From Polynucleobacter sp. MWH-UH24A (GTDB lineage Bacteria > Pseudomonadota > Gammaproteobacteria > Burkholderiales > Burkholderiaceae): a stretch of 64,000 bases of DNA. The stretch's first letter is position 1. Every line of letters starts with the position of its first letter. The notes below the pieces were generated by a model. It was not told where the DNA came from. It searched no databases and saw only the letters and a list, made by a program, of their open reading frames with translations. Location of the stretch: positions 1-64,000 of the forward strand of contig NZ_CP061292.1 in the NCBI RefSeq assembly GCF_018687475.1, read 5' to 3'. Of the stretch, positions 36,165 to 47,848 are shown piece by piece. The position numbers were made by a program, and so were the translations under genes.

Positions 36165-36863
36165 ATGCCTAAATTATCAAAGCGTGTGAAAGCGATTCAG
36201 TCCAAGGTAGATCGAAATAAATTTTATCCGTTGGATGATGCATTGGTGTTAGTTAAGGAATGCGCAACGGCAAAGTTTGATGAGTCAATCGATGTTGCTG
36301 TTCAATTAGGCATTGATGCGAAAAAATCAGATCAAGTTGTGCGTGGCGCGGTTGTGTTGCCTGCTGGTACTGGTAAACATGTGCGCGTTGCTGTTTTCGC
36401 TCAGGGCGAAAAGGCTGAACAAGCCAAAGCAGCTGGAGCCGAGATTGTTGGTATGGAAGATTTAGCCGAACAAATTAAAGGCGGCAACATTAATTTTGAT
36501 GTGTTGATTGCATCCCCAGATACCATGAAGATTGTTGGAACTTTGGGACAAGTATTGGGCCCACGCGGTTTGATGCCTAATCCAAAGGTCGGTACCGTGA
36601 CCCCTGACGTAGTTACTGCAATTAAGAATGCGAAGGCAGGCCAGGTCCAGTTCCGCGTAGACAAGGCTGGTATTGTGCACGCTTCGATTGGCCGTCGCTC
36701 TTTTGAGCCAACCGCTCTTAAGACCAATTTACTAGCCCTACTTGATGCCTTAAATAAGGCTAAGCCAAGCGCATCAAAAGGGATTTATTTAAGAAAGATC
36801 GCGGTCAGTAGCACTATGGGTGCTGGTGTGCGGATCGATCAAGCTTCGCTACAGGCTGCATAA
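36165..36863 (+). CDS. rplA: 50S ribosomal protein L1
   Basis: L1 forms the mobile L1 stalk at the E site and is the translational repressor of the L11 operon in many bacteria. The 232-residue protein begins [21 protein letters not shown]. It has the RNA-binding loop [16 protein letters not shown] and ends with an [11 protein letters not shown] segment. It begins 2 bp after rplK. A 220-bp leader follows, before rplJ. Confidence 0.96.
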   Translation: MPKLSKRVKAIQSKVDRNKFYPLDDALVLVKECATAKFDESIDVAVQLGIDAKKSDQVVRGAVVLPAGTGKHVRVAVFAQGEKAEQAKAAGAEIVGMEDLAEQIKGGNINFDVLIASPDTMKIVGTLGQVLGPRGLMPNPKVGTVTPDVVTAIKNAKAGQVQFRVDKAGIVHASIGRRSFEPTALKTNLLALLDALNKAKPSASKGIYLRKIAVSSTMGAGVRIDQASLQAA

Positions 36864-37083
36864 GCCCGTAGTAAAAAACTTTGGGTCGAGTGCCTTGGCA
36901 CTCGAACATCAAAGACCGTTGGTGAACAAAGTGCTGTTTGACGAGTTCTTAATAATTACGCGAGTAATGACCAACCTAGATGGCGACCCTGTAAGGATAT
37001 TTCGGGCACACCCCGTGATAGACAAATCAGACGCTGGTGTGTAACCCCGATTGGAAACAATCGGAATGAGAAGGAGTTAAACC
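36864..37083 (+). promoter_or_regulatory. L10 leader of the rplJL-rpoBC region
   Basis: The 220-bp gap before rplJ holds several hairpins. CGAGTGCC (36887-36894) pairs perfectly with GGCACTCG (36897-36904), and CGATTG/CAATCG lies just before the AGAAGGAG ribosome binding site. The position and structured nature fit the known L10 leader, where L10-L12 binds and represses translation; I did not confirm the kink-turn by folding. Confidence 0.65.
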
Positions 37084-37674
37084 GTGCCTTTGAATGTAGA
37101 AGACAAAAAAGCGATTGTGGCTGATGTCGGCGCTCAATTGGCTGCGGCTCAAACAGTGGTGCTTGCCGAGTATCGCGGGATTCCCGTGGGTGAGTTAACC
37201 ACCTTGCGTGCCAATGCGCGTTCCCAAGGTGTTTATCTTCGAGTATTGAAGAACACCCTGGCCCGTCGTGCTGCGCAAGGAACACCGTTTGAGCAACTTG
37301 GTGACTCAATGGTTGGACCTTTGATTTATGGAATCTCTGCAGATCCTGTTGCTCCGGCAAAGGTATTGCATCAGTTTTCTAAAGGTCAAGATCAATTAGT
37401 GATCAAAGCAGGCTTTTATAACGGCAAAGTACTTGATGTAAACGGTGTTAAAGAACTGGCGACGATTCCGTCACGCGAAGAATTGCTCTCGAAGTTATTG
37501 GGAGTGATGAAGGCGCCTGTGTCAGCAATGGCTCGTGTTCTTGGTGCTGTGGCAGAGCAAAAAGCAAGTGGAGCGCCAACTGTAGCGGCCGCACCAGTTG
37601 CTGAAGTTGCCGCAGAGCCAGCACCCGAAGTGAGTGCTGCACCCGAGCAAGACAACCCAACTCCTGCGGCTTAA
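37084..37674 (+). CDS. rplJ: 50S ribosomal protein L10
   Basis: L10 anchors the L7/L12 dimers to the ribosomal stalk. The start is GTG at 37084 after AAGGAG. The 196-residue protein is longer than the usual 165-175 residues because of an alanine-, proline- and glutamate-rich C-terminal tail (about residues 160-196), beyond the L12-binding helix. The N-terminus [15 protein letters not shown] and the [13 protein letters not shown] segment are typical. Confidence 0.96.
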   Translation: MPLNVEDKKAIVADVGAQLAAAQTVVLAEYRGIPVGELTTLRANARSQGVYLRVLKNTLARRAAQGTPFEQLGDSMVGPLIYGISADPVAPAKVLHQFSKGQDQLVIKAGFYNGKVLDVNGVKELATIPSREELLSKLLGVMKAPVSAMARVLGAVAEQKASGAPTVAAAPVAEVAAEPAPEVSAAPEQDNPTPAA

Positions 37675-37710
37675 TGCGCAGGATCAACTTATATAGTTTA
37701 GGAGCTAAAA

Positions 37711-38088
37711 ATGGCAATTACTAAAGAAGAAATTATTGAAGCAGTTGGCAATATGTCCGTAATGGATTTGAATGATTTGGTTAAGGCATTTGAAGAGAAG
37801 TTTGGCGTCTCTGCAGCCGCAATGGCTGTCGCCGGACCTGCTGGCGGTGGCGGAGCTGCTGCAGCAGCTGAAGAAAAGACCGAATTCACCGTAAACCTCC
37901 TTGAGGCTGGTGCTAATAAGGTTGGCGTGATTAAGGCGGTTCGTGAGATTACCGGTCTTGGCTTGAAAGAGGCAAAAGATTTGGTTGATGGCGCACCAAA
38001 ACCAATCAAAGAAGGCGTTGATAAGAAAACAGCGGAAGAGGCTAAGAAAAAGCTCGAGGACGCTGGCGCAAAAGCCGACCTCAAGTAA
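37711..38088 (+). CDS. rplL: 50S ribosomal protein L7/L12
   Basis: L7/L12 forms the flexible stalk that recruits translational GTPases. The 125-residue protein has an N-terminal dimerisation helix (residues 1-33), an alanine- and glycine-rich hinge (about 35-55) and the C-terminal factor-binding domain with [20 protein letters not shown]. It follows rplJ by 36 bp with a TTAGGAGC site. Confidence 0.97.
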   Translation: MAITKEEIIEAVGNMSVMDLNDLVKAFEEKFGVSAAAMAVAGPAGGGGAAAAAEEKTEFTVNLLEAGANKVGVIKAVREITGLGLKEAKDLVDGAPKPIKEGVDKKTAEEAKKKLEDAGAKADLK

Positions 38089-38313
38089 TTTTGAGATTGC
38101 TGGAGGGCCCCTGGGCTCTCCTTGGTTTGATCCTCAGTGGTCAAACCAGATCTCACATTTACTGATGTAAGTCTGAAATCTGGTTTGCCTTCTGATACGA
38201 CTGCAGAAGACAAGTTTGGTCGGGCATAACAATTTAGATTGTTTTGCTGTCCGCCAGAGGCTGGTAGAGGCCAGCCGCCAAATCTTTGCTCAGTCGCTGC
38301 CATCGGAGATGAA
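38089..38313 (+). promoter_or_regulatory. rplL-rpoB intercistronic hairpins
   Basis: Two consecutive hairpins follow rplL: GGAGGGCCC with GGGCTCTCC (38102-38121, one G-U) and a perfect 8-bp TGGTTTGA/TCAAACCA (38123-38148). Near rpoB, GGCTGG/CCAGCC forms a third (38259-38276). There is no U tract directly after them. By analogy with enterobacteria this is where attenuation and RNase III cleavage separate ribosomal from polymerase output. Confidence 0.6.
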
Positions 38314-41300
38314 ATGAACTATAGCTTCACCGAACGCAAGCGCATCCGTAAGAGTTTTGCTAAGCGACCCAATAATCACCAGGTTCCATACCTGCTTACA
38401 ACCCAGCTCGAGTCTTATGCTAAATTTTTGCAGGCTGATAAACCTGCAACCGCAAGAGCGAATGAGGGGCTTCAATCTGCATTTACATCGATATTCCCGA
38501 TCGTATCCAACAATGGATACGCTCGCATGGAATATGTGTCCTATCAGTTATCACCACCACCATTTGACGTCAAAGAGTGTCAGCAGCGTGGCTTGACCTA
38601 TCACTCTGCCTTGCGCGCCAAAGTACGCTTGATCATTAATGACCGTGAGGCGCCGCAGAAGGTAAAAGAGGTGAAGGAGCAAGAAGTCTATATGGGTGAA
38701 ATCCCCTTGATGACTGATACAGGCTCATTTGTGATCAATGGCACCGAGCGTGTGATTGTTTCTCAGCTCCATCGTTCACCCGGTGTGTTTTTTGAGCATG
38801 ACAAAGGTAAAACCCATAGCTCAGGAAAGCTTTTGTTCTCTGCGCGCATCATTCCTTATCGCGGCTCTTGGCTTGATTTTGAATTTGATCCCAAAGATAT
38901 TTTGTATTTCCGAGTAGACCGTCGTCGTAAGATGCCCGTCACCATTTTGCTTAAAGCGATTGGCTTAAATAACGAGCAGATTTTGGCAAACTTCTTTAAT
39001 TTTGACCATTTCACTCTCTCACAGTCAGGCGCGTCCATGGAATTTGTTCCAGAGCGTTTGCGTGGTGAAGTTGCTCGATTTGATATCGTTGATAAGAATG
39101 GCGTTGTTGTTGTTCAAAAAGACAAGCGCATCAATGCAAAGCATATTCGTGAGCTTGAGGCTGCTAAAACTAAAATTATTACCGTACCGGATGATTCTTT
39201 AATTGGTCGCGTGGTCGCTAAAAATATTGTTGATCCGGATTCCGGCGAAGTATTAGCAAGTGCGAACGACGAGATTACAGAAGATCTCTTAGCAAAACTT
39301 CGTGAGAGTGGTATTAAGCAATTTGAGACTATTTATACCAATGACTTAGATTGTGGCGCTTATATTTCGCAGACCTTGCGCATGGATGAGACTGCGGATC
39401 AAACCGCTGCTCGTATTGCCATTTACCGCATGATGCGTCCTGGCGAGCCACCTACTGAAGATGCGGTTGAGGCTTTGTTCCAGCGCCTGTTCTATAGCGA
39501 AGACTCTTATGATTTATCACGCGTTGGCCGCATGAAGGTCAATAGTCGTTTGGGTCGTAGCGAGATGGAAGGCCCGATGGTGCTCTCGAATGAAGACATC
39601 ATGGATACCATCAAGATTTTGGTTGATCTTCGTAATGGTAAAGGCGAGGTCGACGACATTGACCATCTTGGTAATCGTCGTGTGCGGTGTGTTGGTGAGT
39701 TGGCAGAAAACCAGTTTCGTGCCGGGTTGTCACGTGTTGAACGCGCAGTAAAAGAGCGCCTTGGCCAAGCCGAGACCGAAAACTTAATGCCCCATGATTT
39801 AATTAATAGCAAACCGATTTCTTCGGCGATTCGTGAGTTCTTTGGCTCATCGCAGCTATCGCAATTTATGGATCAAACCAATCCATTGTCTGAGATTACG
39901 CATAAACGTCGTATCTCGGCATTGGGGCCTGGTGGATTAACCCGAGAGCGCGCCGGCTTTGAAGTACGCGACGTGCATCCAACCCATTATGGTCGGGTTT
40001 GCCCAATTGAAACTCCAGAGGGACCAAACATTGGTTTGATTAATTCACTCGCTTTGTTTGCCCGATTAAATGAGCATGGTTTTCTTGAGACGCCATATCG
40101 TAAGGTAAGCAATGGCAAGGTAACCGATCAGGTTGAGTATTTGTCGGCGATTGAAGAAGCGAAGTACACCATCGCTCAGGCGAATGCCACGATTGATAAA
40201 AACGGTAAACTTGCAGACGAATTAGTATCTGCTCGCCAAGCAGGCGAGACCATGATGGTTGGTCCAGAGCGGATTGATTACATTGATGTGGCGCCAAGCC
40301 AAATCGTTTCTGCTGCAGCTTCACTTGTGCCATTCCTAGAGCATGATGATGCAAACCGCGCATTGATGGGTGCAAACATGCAGCGTCAAGCCGTTCCATG
40401 CTTGCGCCCCGACAAACCATTAGTTGGCACTGGTCTTGAGCGTATTGTGGCCCTCGACTCTGGAACTGTGGTGATGGCAACTCGCGGCGGTGTGGTCGAT
40501 TATGTGGATGCGAACCGAATCGTGATTCGTGTAAACGACGATGAGACCGCAGCCGGTGAAGTTGGTGTGGATATTTATAACCTGACTAAGTACACGCGCT
40601 CGAACCAAAATACCAACATTAACCAGCGCCCAATCGTTCAAGTTGGCGATCATGTCAAGCGTGGCGATGTGGTTGCAGATGGCGCCTCAACTGATCTTGG
40701 TGAATTGGCCTTAGGTCAAAACATGACCGTCGCCTTTATGCCTTGGAATGGGTATAACTTTGAAGACTCCATCTTGATTTCTGAGAAGGTTGTAGCGGAT
40801 GATCGATATACCTCTATTCATATTGAGGAACTATCGGTTGTAGCGCGAGACACAAAGTTAGGCTCGGAAGAGATCTCAAGGGATATTTCTAATTTGGCCG
40901 AATCCCAATTAGCACGCCTTGATGAAAGCGGTATCGTGTATATCGGTGCAGAGGTTGAGGCTGGTGATGTATTGGTCGGTAAGGTAACGCCAAAAGGCGA
41001 GACCACCCTGACTCCAGAAGAGAAGTTATTGCGCGCAATTTTTGGTGAAAAAGCCTCTGATGTAAAAGATACTTCATTGCGCGTGCCCTCGGGAATGAGT
41101 GGTACCGTCATTGACGTTCAAGTATTTACTCGCGAGGGTATTGAGCGTGATGCGCGTGCTCAATCCATCATTGCCGAAGAGCTCCAACGCTATCGGTTAG
41201 ACCTGAACGATCAGTTGCGTATTGTTGAGGGCGATGCATTTGATCGTTTACAAAAACTACTCTTAAATAAATCAGCCAATGGCGGCCCCAAGAAATTAGC

Positions 41301-42414
41301 TAAAGGTAGCAAGATTACGAAAGAGTATTTGTCAGAGTTGGATCGCTACCATTGGTTTGACATTCGGCCGGCGGATGAAGATGTCGCTGCACAGGTCGAA
41401 GCGATCAAAGCTTCGATTGAAGCAAAGCGCAAGCAATTTGATGCAGCGTTTGAGGAAAAGCGTAAGAAGTTGACCCAAGGCGATGAATTGCCACCAGGTG
41501 TCACCAAGATGGTGAAGGTGTACTTGGCTGTGAAGCGCCGTTTGCAACCTGGCGATAAGATGGCAGGTCGTCATGGCAATAAGGGTGTTGTATCTAAGAT
41601 TGTTCCAGTCGAAGACATGCCCTACATGGCCGATGGTCGTTCTGTTGATATCGTGCTTAATCCTTTAGGCGTTCCTTCACGGATGAACGTTGGCCAAATT
41701 CTGGAGACCCATTTGGGTTGGGCTGCGCAGGGTATTGGTAAACGGATTGATGCCATGCTTAAGGAGCAGGCTAAGGTAGCTGATCTTAGAAAGTTCTTTA
41801 AGACGCTTTATAACGAAACGGGTCGTCAAGAAAATATCGATGACTTCAGCGATGAGCAGATTCTGGAGCTTTCCAGCAACCTAAAGAATGGCTTGCCATT
41901 TGCAACCCCTGTTTTTGACGGTGCTACCGAAAACGAGATTGGCAAGATGTTGGAGTTTGCTTATCCCGATGATCAGGCTAAGAGCTTACATATGACTCCA
42001 TCGCGTCAGCAAATTACCTTGTATGACGGACGTACTGGCGATGCATTTGAGCGCCCAGTCACCGTTGGTGTAATGCATGTCTTGAAATTACACCATTTGG
42101 TTGATGACAAGATGCATGCTCGCTCAACCGGACCATACTCCTTGGTGACGCAGCAACCTCTGGGCGGAAAAGCCCAGTTTGGTGGTCAGCGCTTTGGTGA
42201 GATGGAAGTTTGGGCACTAGAAGCGTATGGCGCCTCTTATGTCTTGCAAGAGATGCTCACCGTGAAGTCTGATGACGTCACCGGGCGTACCAAAGTTTAT
42301 GAAAACATCGTCAAGGGCGAGCACACGATTGATGCTGGCATGCCCGAATCGTTCAACGTTCTAGTGAAAGAAATCCGTTCGTTGGGTATTGACATTGACA
42401 TGGAGCGCAACTGA
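38314..42414 (+). CDS. rpoB: RNA polymerase beta subunit
   Basis: Beta is one of the two large catalytic subunits. From ATG 38314 it has 1,366 residues, the standard proteobacterial length. The frame is open upstream, but [18 protein letters not shown] matches family N-termini and GGAGA lies 5 bp before. The rifampicin pocket reads SQLSQFMDQ, then [13 protein letters not shown], with the Asp, His and Ser positions of sensitive enzymes. The C-terminal [21 protein letters not shown] contacts beta'. It ends 1 bp before the rpoC ATG. Confidence 0.97.
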   Translation: MNYSFTERKRIRKSFAKRPNNHQVPYLLTTQLESYAKFLQADKPATARANEGLQSAFTSIFPIVSNNGYARMEYVSYQLSPPPFDVKECQQRGLTYHSALRAKVRLIINDREAPQKVKEVKEQEVYMGEIPLMTDTGSFVINGTERVIVSQLHRSPGVFFEHDKGKTHSSGKLLFSARIIPYRGSWLDFEFDPKDILYFRVDRRRKMPVTILLKAIGLNNEQILANFFNFDHFTLSQSGASMEFVPERLRGEVARFDIVDKNGVVVVQKDKRINAKHIRELEAAKTKIITVPDDSLIGRVVAKNIVDPDSGEVLASANDEITEDLLAKLRESGIKQFETIYTNDLDCGAYISQTLRMDETADQTAARIAIYRMMRPGEPPTEDAVEALFQRLFYSEDSYDLSRVGRMKVNSRLGRSEMEGPMVLSNEDIMDTIKILVDLRNGKGEVDDIDHLGNRRVRCVGELAENQFRAGLSRVERAVKERLGQAETENLMPHDLINSKPISSAIREFFGSSQLSQFMDQTNPLSEITHKRRISALGPGGLTRERAGFEVRDVHPTHYGRVCPIETPEGPNIGLINSLALFARLNEHGFLETPYRKVSNGKVTDQVEYLSAIEEAKYTIAQANATIDKNGKLADELVSARQAGETMMVGPERIDYIDVAPSQIVSAAASLVPFLEHDDANRALMGANMQRQAVPCLRPDKPLVGTGLERIVALDSGTVVMATRGGVVDYVDANRIVIRVNDDETAAGEVGVDIYNLTKYTRSNQNTNINQRPIVQVGDHVKRGDVVADGASTDLGELALGQNMTVAFMPWNGYNFEDSILISEKVVADDRYTSIHIEELSVVARDTKLGSEEISRDISNLAESQLARLDESGIVYIGAEVEAGDVLVGKVTPKGETTLTPEEKLLRAIFGEKASDVKDTSLRVPSGMSGTVIDVQVFTREGIERDARAQSIIAEELQRYRLDLNDQLRIVEGDAFDRLQKLLLNKSANGGPKKLAKGSKITKEYLSELDRYHWFDIRPADEDVAAQVEAIKASIEAKRKQFDAAFEEKRKKLTQGDELPPGVTKMVKVYLAVKRRLQPGDKMAGRHGNKGVVSKIVPVEDMPYMADGRSVDIVLNPLGVPSRMNVGQILETHLGWAAQGIGKRIDAMLKEQAKVADLRKFFKTLYNETGRQENIDDFSDEQILELSSNLKNGLPFATPVFDGATENEIGKMLEFAYPDDQAKSLHMTPSRQQITLYDGRTGDAFERPVTVGVMHVLKLHHLVDDKMHARSTGPYSLVTQQPLGGKAQFGGQRFGEMEVWALEAYGASYVLQEMLTVKSDDVTGRTKVYENIVKGEHTIDAGMPESFNVLVKEIRSLGIDIDMERN

Positions 42415-42415
42415 T

Positions 42416-45400
42416 ATGAAAGCATTGCTCGATCTATTTAAGCAAACCTCTGGCGAGGAGCAGTTTGACGCCATCAAAATTGGCTTAGCCTCTCCCGAGA
42501 AAATTCGTTCGTGGTCTTTTGGTGAAGTTCGTAAGCCCGAGACGATTAATTACCGTACCTTTAAACCAGAAAGAGACGGTCTCTTTTGTGCCAAGATTTT
42601 TGGTCCGATTAAAGACTATGAGTGCTTGTGCGGTAAATATAAGCGTCTCAAGTTCCGCGGTGTTATTTGTGAAAAATGCGGCGTTGAGGTCACTTTGGCT
42701 AAGGTGCGTCGTGAGCGCATGGGCCATATTGAGCTTGCCGCTCCAGTTGCACACATTTGGTTTTTGAAGTCGTTGCCATCCCGTTTGGGCATGGTCTTAG
42801 ACATGACCTTGCGTGATATCGAGCGTGTTCTGTATTTCGAGGCATACGTTGTTGTTGATCCCGGCTTAACGCCTGAGGGCGCAATGAAGCGCGGTCAAAT
42901 TATGTCTGAGGATGAGTACAACGCTAAGGTGGAAGAGTTTGGCGAGGGTGCCTTTACTGCCATCATGGGCGCTGAAGGTATTCGGGAGCTATTGCGCACG
43001 ATTAATATTGATCGTGAAGTAGAGTCGATTCGTTCAGAGTTAAAGGCAACCGGCAGCGATGCCAAGATTAAAAAGTACGCGAAGCGTCTCAAGGTTTTAG
43101 AGGCCTTCCAAAGCTCGGGCATCAAGCCTGACTGGATGATCATGGAGGTTTTGCCAGTATTGCCTCCTGAGCTGCGTCCTTTGGTGCCATTGGATGGTGG
43201 TCGTTTTGCAACCTCAGACTTGAACGACCTTTATCGTCGCGTCATTAATCGTAATAATCGTTTGCGTCGCCTGCTAGAGCTTCGCGCACCAGAGATTATT
43301 GTTCGTAATGAAAAGCGCATGTTGCAAGAGGCGGTTGACTCTTTATTAGATAACGGTCGTCGTGGTAAGGCAATGACGGGAGCGAATAAGCGCCCCTTGA
43401 AGTCGCTTGCTGAGATGATTAAAGGTAAGAGTGGCCGTTTCCGTCAGAACTTGTTAGGTAAGCGCGTTGACTACTCAGGTCGTTCGGTCATCGTAGTAGG
43501 ACCAACGCTTAAGTTGCATCAGTGCGGCTTGCCAAAGTTGATGGCTTTGGAATTATTTAAGCCCTTCATTTTTAATAAGCTCGAGACATTGGGTATTGCA
43601 ACCACCATTAAGGCCGCTAAGAAGGAAGTTGAGAGCCAAACCCCTATCGTTTGGGATATTTTGGAAGAAGTCATTCGAGAGCATCCAATTCTTCTCAATC
43701 GAGCCCCGACTTTGCACCGTCTTGGTATTCAAGCGTTTGAGCCAATGTTAATTGAGGGTAAGGCAATTCAGTTGCACCCCTTGGTCTGCGCTGCGTTCAA
43801 TGCGGACTTTGACGGCGACCAAATGGCGGTTCACGTTCCACTCTCACTCGAGGCGCAAATGGAAGCCCGCACTTTGATGTTGGCATCGAACAATGTATTG
43901 TTCCCTGCCAACGGCGAGCCATCGATTGTGCCCTCACAGGACGTGGTGTTGGGTTTGTATTACGCTACGCGTGACAAGATTAACGGCAAGGGCGAAGGCA
44001 TGGTATTTGCCGATATTCCTGAGGTGATTCGGGCATATGAGGCTGGAACCGTAGAACTCGCATCCCGGATCGCGGTGCGCGTCACTGAGTATGAAGTGGT
44101 GAACAAAAATGCTGAAGGCGACGAGCGGTTTGTTGCCAAGACATCGGTTCAACATACGTCGGTAGGCCGTGCAATTTTGTCTGAGATTTTGCCCAAAGGC
44201 ATGGCTTTTGCAGAAATTAATAAGCCGCTGAAGAAAAAAGAAATCTCACGACTGATTAATACTTCCTTCCGTAAGTGCGGCTTGCGTGAGACCGTTATTT
44301 TTGCCGATCGTTTGTTACAGGCCGGTTTCCGTTTGGCAACTAAGGCAGGTATCTCGATTGCGATTGACGACATGTTGATTCCAAGCTCGAAAGACGGAAT
44401 TATTAATGAAGCTGCCGGCAAAGTGAAAGAGTATGACAAGCAATTTATGTCAGGCTTGGTAACCAATCAAGAGCGTTATAACAACGTCGTCGATATTTGG
44501 GGTGCTGCTGGTGATCAGGTTGGCAAGGCGATGATGGATGAGTTGTCGCATGTCGATGTAACGGATCGCAACGGCAAGTCGGTACGCCAGGAGTCCTTTA
44601 ATTCGATTTATATGATGGCTGACTCTGGAGCGCGTGGCTCAGCAGCACAGATTCGTCAGCTTGCTGGAATGCGAGGCTTGATGGCCAAGCCCGATGGCTC
44701 AATCATTGAAACGCCAATTACAGCGAACTTCCGTGAAGGCTTGAACGTTTTGCAGTACTTCATTTCCACTCACGGCGCTCGTAAGGGTCTTGCAGATACT
44801 GCGTTGAAGACTGCAAATTCCGGCTACTTGACGCGTCGTTTATGCGATGTGACGCAAGATTTGGTTGTGGTTGAAGAAGATTGCGGCGCAAGTAATGGTG
44901 TAACGATGCGCGCTTTAGTCGAGGGTGGTGAAATCATTGAGGCCTTGCGTGATCGTATTTTGGGTCGCGTTTGCATTGGCGATATCTTGCATCCAGATAC
45001 TCAAGAGGTCATTGTTCCTCACGATACTTTGCTCGAAGAAGATCATGTCGATCAAATCGTTGATTTGGGTATTGACGAGGTTAAGGTACGTACGGTGCTT
45101 ACCTGCGAGACTCGTTATGGTCTATGCGCCAAGTGCTATGGACGTGATTTAGGTCGTGGCGGTCTGGTTAATGTGGGTGAAGCAGTTGGTGTAATTGCGG
45201 CCCAGTCGATTGGTGAGCCTGGCACCCAGTTAACGATGCGTACCTTCCATATTGGCGGAGCTGCATCACGTGCTTTGGTTGCCAGCAATGTGGAGGTGAA
45301 GTCGAACGGTTCATTGAAGTTCTCTTCCACCATGCGATTTGTAACCAATGCCAAGGGCGAGCAAGTCGTGATTTCTCGTTCAGGCGAGGCTTTGGTCTTG

Positions 45401-46684
45401 GATGACAACGGTCGCGAACGTGAGCGTCATAAGATTCCATATGGAGCGACCTTGCTAGTGAAAGAGGGCGCAAGCGTAAAAGCTGGAACTAGCATTGCAA
45501 CGTGGGACCCATTAACTCGCCCGATTATTTCTGAGTATGCAGGTATTGCACGCTTTGAGAATGTTGAAGAAGGCGTAACGGTTGCCAAGCAAGTCGATGA
45601 AGTTACAGGTTTATCAACCTTAGTGGTGATTGATGGTAAGCGTCGTTCAGCAGCCAGCAAAGGCTTGCGTCCAGTCATTCAGTTGCTCGATGAAAAAGGA
45701 AATCAAACCAAGATTGCTGGTACCGATCATCCAGTAACGATCGGCCTTCAAGTGGGCGCATTGATTACTGTTAAAGATGGCCAGAAGATCGAGGTTGGTG
45801 AGGTGTTGGCACGTATTCCAATTGAGTCACAAAAGACGCGTGATATTACTGGTGGCTTGCCACGAGTTGCTGAACTTTTCGAGGCTCGCTCACCGAAAGA
45901 TGCTGCTATTTTGGCCAAGGTGACTGGAACCGTTTCGTTTGGTAAAGAAACAAAGGGTAAGCAGCGCTTGGTCATTACCGATATGGATGGTGAGAGCAGC
46001 GAATTCCTCATTCCAAAAGAGAAGCAGGTCTTAGTTCATGATGGTCAAGTGGTGAATAAGGGCGAAATGATTGTGGAAGGCCCAGCTGACCCACACGATA
46101 TTTTGCATCTCAAGGGAATTGAAGAATTAGCGATCTATATCGTCGATGAGGTTCAAGACGTTTATCGACTACAAGGTGTAAAGATCAACGACAAGCACAT
46201 CGAAGTAATTGTGCGCCAAATGTTGCGTCGTGTTCAGATTACCAATGCTGGCGATACGAACTTCATTACCGGTGAGCAAGTAGAGCGCTCCAAGCTGTAT
46301 GACGAAAATGATCGAGTCATCGCAGAAGGTAAACAACCCGCTCAGTTCGAAAATATTCTGCTTGGAATCACGAAGGCATCCTTGTCGACCGATAGCTTTA
46401 TTTCGGCGGCATCCTTCCAAGAGACCACCCGTGTTTTAACGGAAGCAGCCATCATGGGCAAAGTGGACACCTTAAGAGGCTTAAAGGAAAACGTCATTAT
46501 TGGTCGACTAATTCCAGCGGGTACTGGTTTGGCCTATCGTCGGGCGAGAAAAGTGCGAGAGCAATTTGAGCGTGATCGTGCCCAGATGATTGCCGCTGAA
46601 GAGGCTCTAGCCTTGGATGTTGGTGCTGTAGCTGAACAGGTTGAGGCTGCTGCGACCCCTGAAGGTGAAGCTGAGCAAAGTTAG
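42416..46684 (+). CDS. rpoC: RNA polymerase beta' subunit
   Basis: Beta' holds the catalytic magnesium. From ATG 42416 it has 1,422 residues. An N-terminal zinc finger is seen as [20 protein letters not shown] (about residues 70-89), the active site as NADFDGDQM, and a second cysteine cluster as [15 protein letters not shown]. The trigger-loop region contains [16 protein letters not shown]. It starts 1 bp after rpoB ends. The C-terminal tail (about 25 residues) is alanine- and glutamate-rich. A strong hairpin follows 16 bp after the stop. Confidence 0.97.
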   Translation: MKALLDLFKQTSGEEQFDAIKIGLASPEKIRSWSFGEVRKPETINYRTFKPERDGLFCAKIFGPIKDYECLCGKYKRLKFRGVICEKCGVEVTLAKVRRERMGHIELAAPVAHIWFLKSLPSRLGMVLDMTLRDIERVLYFEAYVVVDPGLTPEGAMKRGQIMSEDEYNAKVEEFGEGAFTAIMGAEGIRELLRTINIDREVESIRSELKATGSDAKIKKYAKRLKVLEAFQSSGIKPDWMIMEVLPVLPPELRPLVPLDGGRFATSDLNDLYRRVINRNNRLRRLLELRAPEIIVRNEKRMLQEAVDSLLDNGRRGKAMTGANKRPLKSLAEMIKGKSGRFRQNLLGKRVDYSGRSVIVVGPTLKLHQCGLPKLMALELFKPFIFNKLETLGIATTIKAAKKEVESQTPIVWDILEEVIREHPILLNRAPTLHRLGIQAFEPMLIEGKAIQLHPLVCAAFNADFDGDQMAVHVPLSLEAQMEARTLMLASNNVLFPANGEPSIVPSQDVVLGLYYATRDKINGKGEGMVFADIPEVIRAYEAGTVELASRIAVRVTEYEVVNKNAEGDERFVAKTSVQHTSVGRAILSEILPKGMAFAEINKPLKKKEISRLINTSFRKCGLRETVIFADRLLQAGFRLATKAGISIAIDDMLIPSSKDGIINEAAGKVKEYDKQFMSGLVTNQERYNNVVDIWGAAGDQVGKAMMDELSHVDVTDRNGKSVRQESFNSIYMMADSGARGSAAQIRQLAGMRGLMAKPDGSIIETPITANFREGLNVLQYFISTHGARKGLADTALKTANSGYLTRRLCDVTQDLVVVEEDCGASNGVTMRALVEGGEIIEALRDRILGRVCIGDILHPDTQEVIVPHDTLLEEDHVDQIVDLGIDEVKVRTVLTCETRYGLCAKCYGRDLGRGGLVNVGEAVGVIAAQSIGEPGTQLTMRTFHIGGAASRALVASNVEVKSNGSLKFSSTMRFVTNAKGEQVVISRSGEALVLDDNGRERERHKIPYGATLLVKEGASVKAGTSIATWDPLTRPIISEYAGIARFENVEEGVTVAKQVDEVTGLSTLVVIDGKRRSAASKGLRPVIQLLDEKGNQTKIAGTDHPVTIGLQVGALITVKDGQKIEVGEVLARIPIESQKTRDITGGLPRVAELFEARSPKDAAILAKVTGTVSFGKETKGKQRLVITDMDGESSEFLIPKEKQVLVHDGQVVNKGEMIVEGPADPHDILHLKGIEELAIYIVDEVQDVYRLQGVKINDKHIEVIVRQMLRRVQITNAGDTNFITGEQVERSKLYDENDRVIAEGKQPAQFENILLGITKASLSTDSFISAASFQETTRVLTEAAIMGKVDTLRGLKENVIIGRLIPAGTGLAYRRARKVREQFERDRAQMIAAEEALALDVGAVAEQVEAAATPEGEAEQS

Positions 46685-46700
46685 GGTAGCCATCGGCACA

Positions 46701-46743
46701 TTGACCAGTCTTTCCCAACAAGTTGACGGGAAGGGCTGGTCAA
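46701..46743 (+). terminator. Strong hairpin after rpoC without U tract
   Basis: A 16-bp stem with only two G-U pairs (46701-46716 with 46728-46743) and an 11-nt loop begins 16 bp after the rpoC stop. No run of T follows, so it is better seen as an mRNA 3'-end stabiliser or an operator-like palindrome than as a classical intrinsic terminator. It overlaps the promoter proposed for rpsL. Confidence 0.7.
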
Positions 46744-46751
46744 GCTAGAAT
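46723..46751 (+). promoter_or_regulatory. Candidate promoter of rpsL-rpsG-fusA-tuf
   Basis: TTGACG (46723-46728) and TAGAAT (46746-46751) are spaced by 17 bp, each 5 of 6. The -35 lies mostly in the loop of the hairpin at 46701-46743, and the spacer contains its 3' arm. Transcription would begin near 46758, giving a leader of about 100 nt. Confidence 0.65.
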
Positions 46752-46857
46752 GCTGAGTTCTACTGATTTATAACAAAATCAATTGCTTAGTAAATAGCCA
46801 GTTAAATTTAATAAGTTATTGATTTTAAAGATAAAAGTAATAAGCGAGTATATATTT

Positions 46858-47235
46858 ATGCCAACAATTAATCAGCTGCTGCGTAAGCCGCGCTCACGAC
46901 TAGTCATCAAGAGCAAAAGCCCTGCGTTGCAGAATAGCCCCCAGCGTCGCGGTGTTTGTACCCGTGTTTACACGACGACACCAAAAAAGCCAAATTCGGC
47001 ATTGCGTAAAGTGGCAAAGGTTCGCTTAACCAACGGTTTTGAGGTGATCTCTTACATCGGTGGTGAGGGCCATAATCTTCAAGAGCACTCGGTAGTGCTA
47101 ATCCGCGGCGGTCGTGTAAAAGACCTGCCTGGCGTGCGCTATCACATTGTTCGTGGATCTCTTGACTTACAGGGCGTTAAAGATCGTAAGCAGGCTCGAT
47201 CCAAGTATGGTGCAAAGCGCGCTAAGAAAGCGTAA
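46858..47235 (+). CDS. rpsL: 30S ribosomal protein S12
   Basis: S12 shapes the decoding centre. From ATG 46858 it has 125 residues. An upstream in-frame TTG at 46819 is rejected because [14 protein letters not shown] matches family N-termini. The segments [13 protein letters not shown] and [13 protein letters not shown] are wild type at the two lysines whose replacement gives streptomycin resistance. No strong ribosome binding site is visible. It heads the str cluster. Confidence 0.96.
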   Translation: MPTINQLLRKPRSRLVIKSKSPALQNSPQRRGVCTRVYTTTPKKPNSALRKVAKVRLTNGFEVISYIGGEGHNLQEHSVVLIRGGRVKDLPGVRYHIVRGSLDLQGVKDRKQARSKYGAKRAKKA

Positions 47236-47354
47236 TTTGATTTAGTTGGTTTTGTAGTAAAGGCCATTTTGGCAAGTAAGTGGCTACTTCGCTTTGATAC
47301 AAAGTTGTTGAGTAGCTAAGGGAATGATCCCTAACTGAATAGATAGGAGTTGTT

Positions 47355-47825
47355 ATGCCGCGTCGTCGCGAAGTCCCGAAACGGGAAATTCTTCCTGACC
47401 CAAAATTTGGGAATGTGGAAGTTGCTAAGTTCATGAACGTCTTAATGCTTGACGGTAAGAAGTCCGTTGCAGAGCGTATCGTTTATGGTGCCTTTGAGCA
47501 CATTGAGAAAAAAGCCAACAAAGAGCCTCTCGAGATTTTCTCGACTGCGATGGGAAATGTTAAGCCCATGGTTGAGGTCAAAAGCCGCCGCGTTGGCGGT
47601 GCCAACTATCAAGTGCCTGTTGAAGTTCGTCCATCGCGTCGGTCTGCGTTGGCGATGCGCTGGCTAAGAGAGGCTGCTAAGAAACGTGGTGAGAAATCCA
47701 TGGCACAGCGTTTGGCAAATGAATTATTGGAAGCTGCCGAAGGTCGTGGCGGCGCAATGAAGAAGCGTGAAGAGGTTCACCGCATGGCTGAAGCCAACAA
47801 AGCCTTCTCGCATTTCCGTTTCTAA
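47355..47825 (+). CDS. rpsG: 30S ribosomal protein S7
   Basis: S7 nucleates the 30S head and contacts the E-site tRNA. The 156-residue protein begins [19 protein letters not shown] and contains the RNA-binding [17 protein letters not shown] hairpin. TAGGAG lies 7 bp before its ATG. The 119-bp gap after rpsL is longer than usual for an internal junction, and S7 autoregulation through it is possible by analogy. Confidence 0.96.
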   Translation: MPRRREVPKREILPDPKFGNVEVAKFMNVLMLDGKKSVAERIVYGAFEHIEKKANKEPLEIFSTAMGNVKPMVEVKSRRVGGANYQVPVEVRPSRRSALAMRWLREAAKKRGEKSMAQRLANELLEAAEGRGGAMKKREEVHRMAEANKAFSHFRF

Positions 47826-47848
47826 CGCTCTAACCGAAAGAGGAAAAA

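Noticed and set aside
37698-38303. A 201-residue minus-strand frame over rplL and its downstream gap
   Set aside because: It is alanine- and proline-rich low complexity antisense to rplL, with no start signal.
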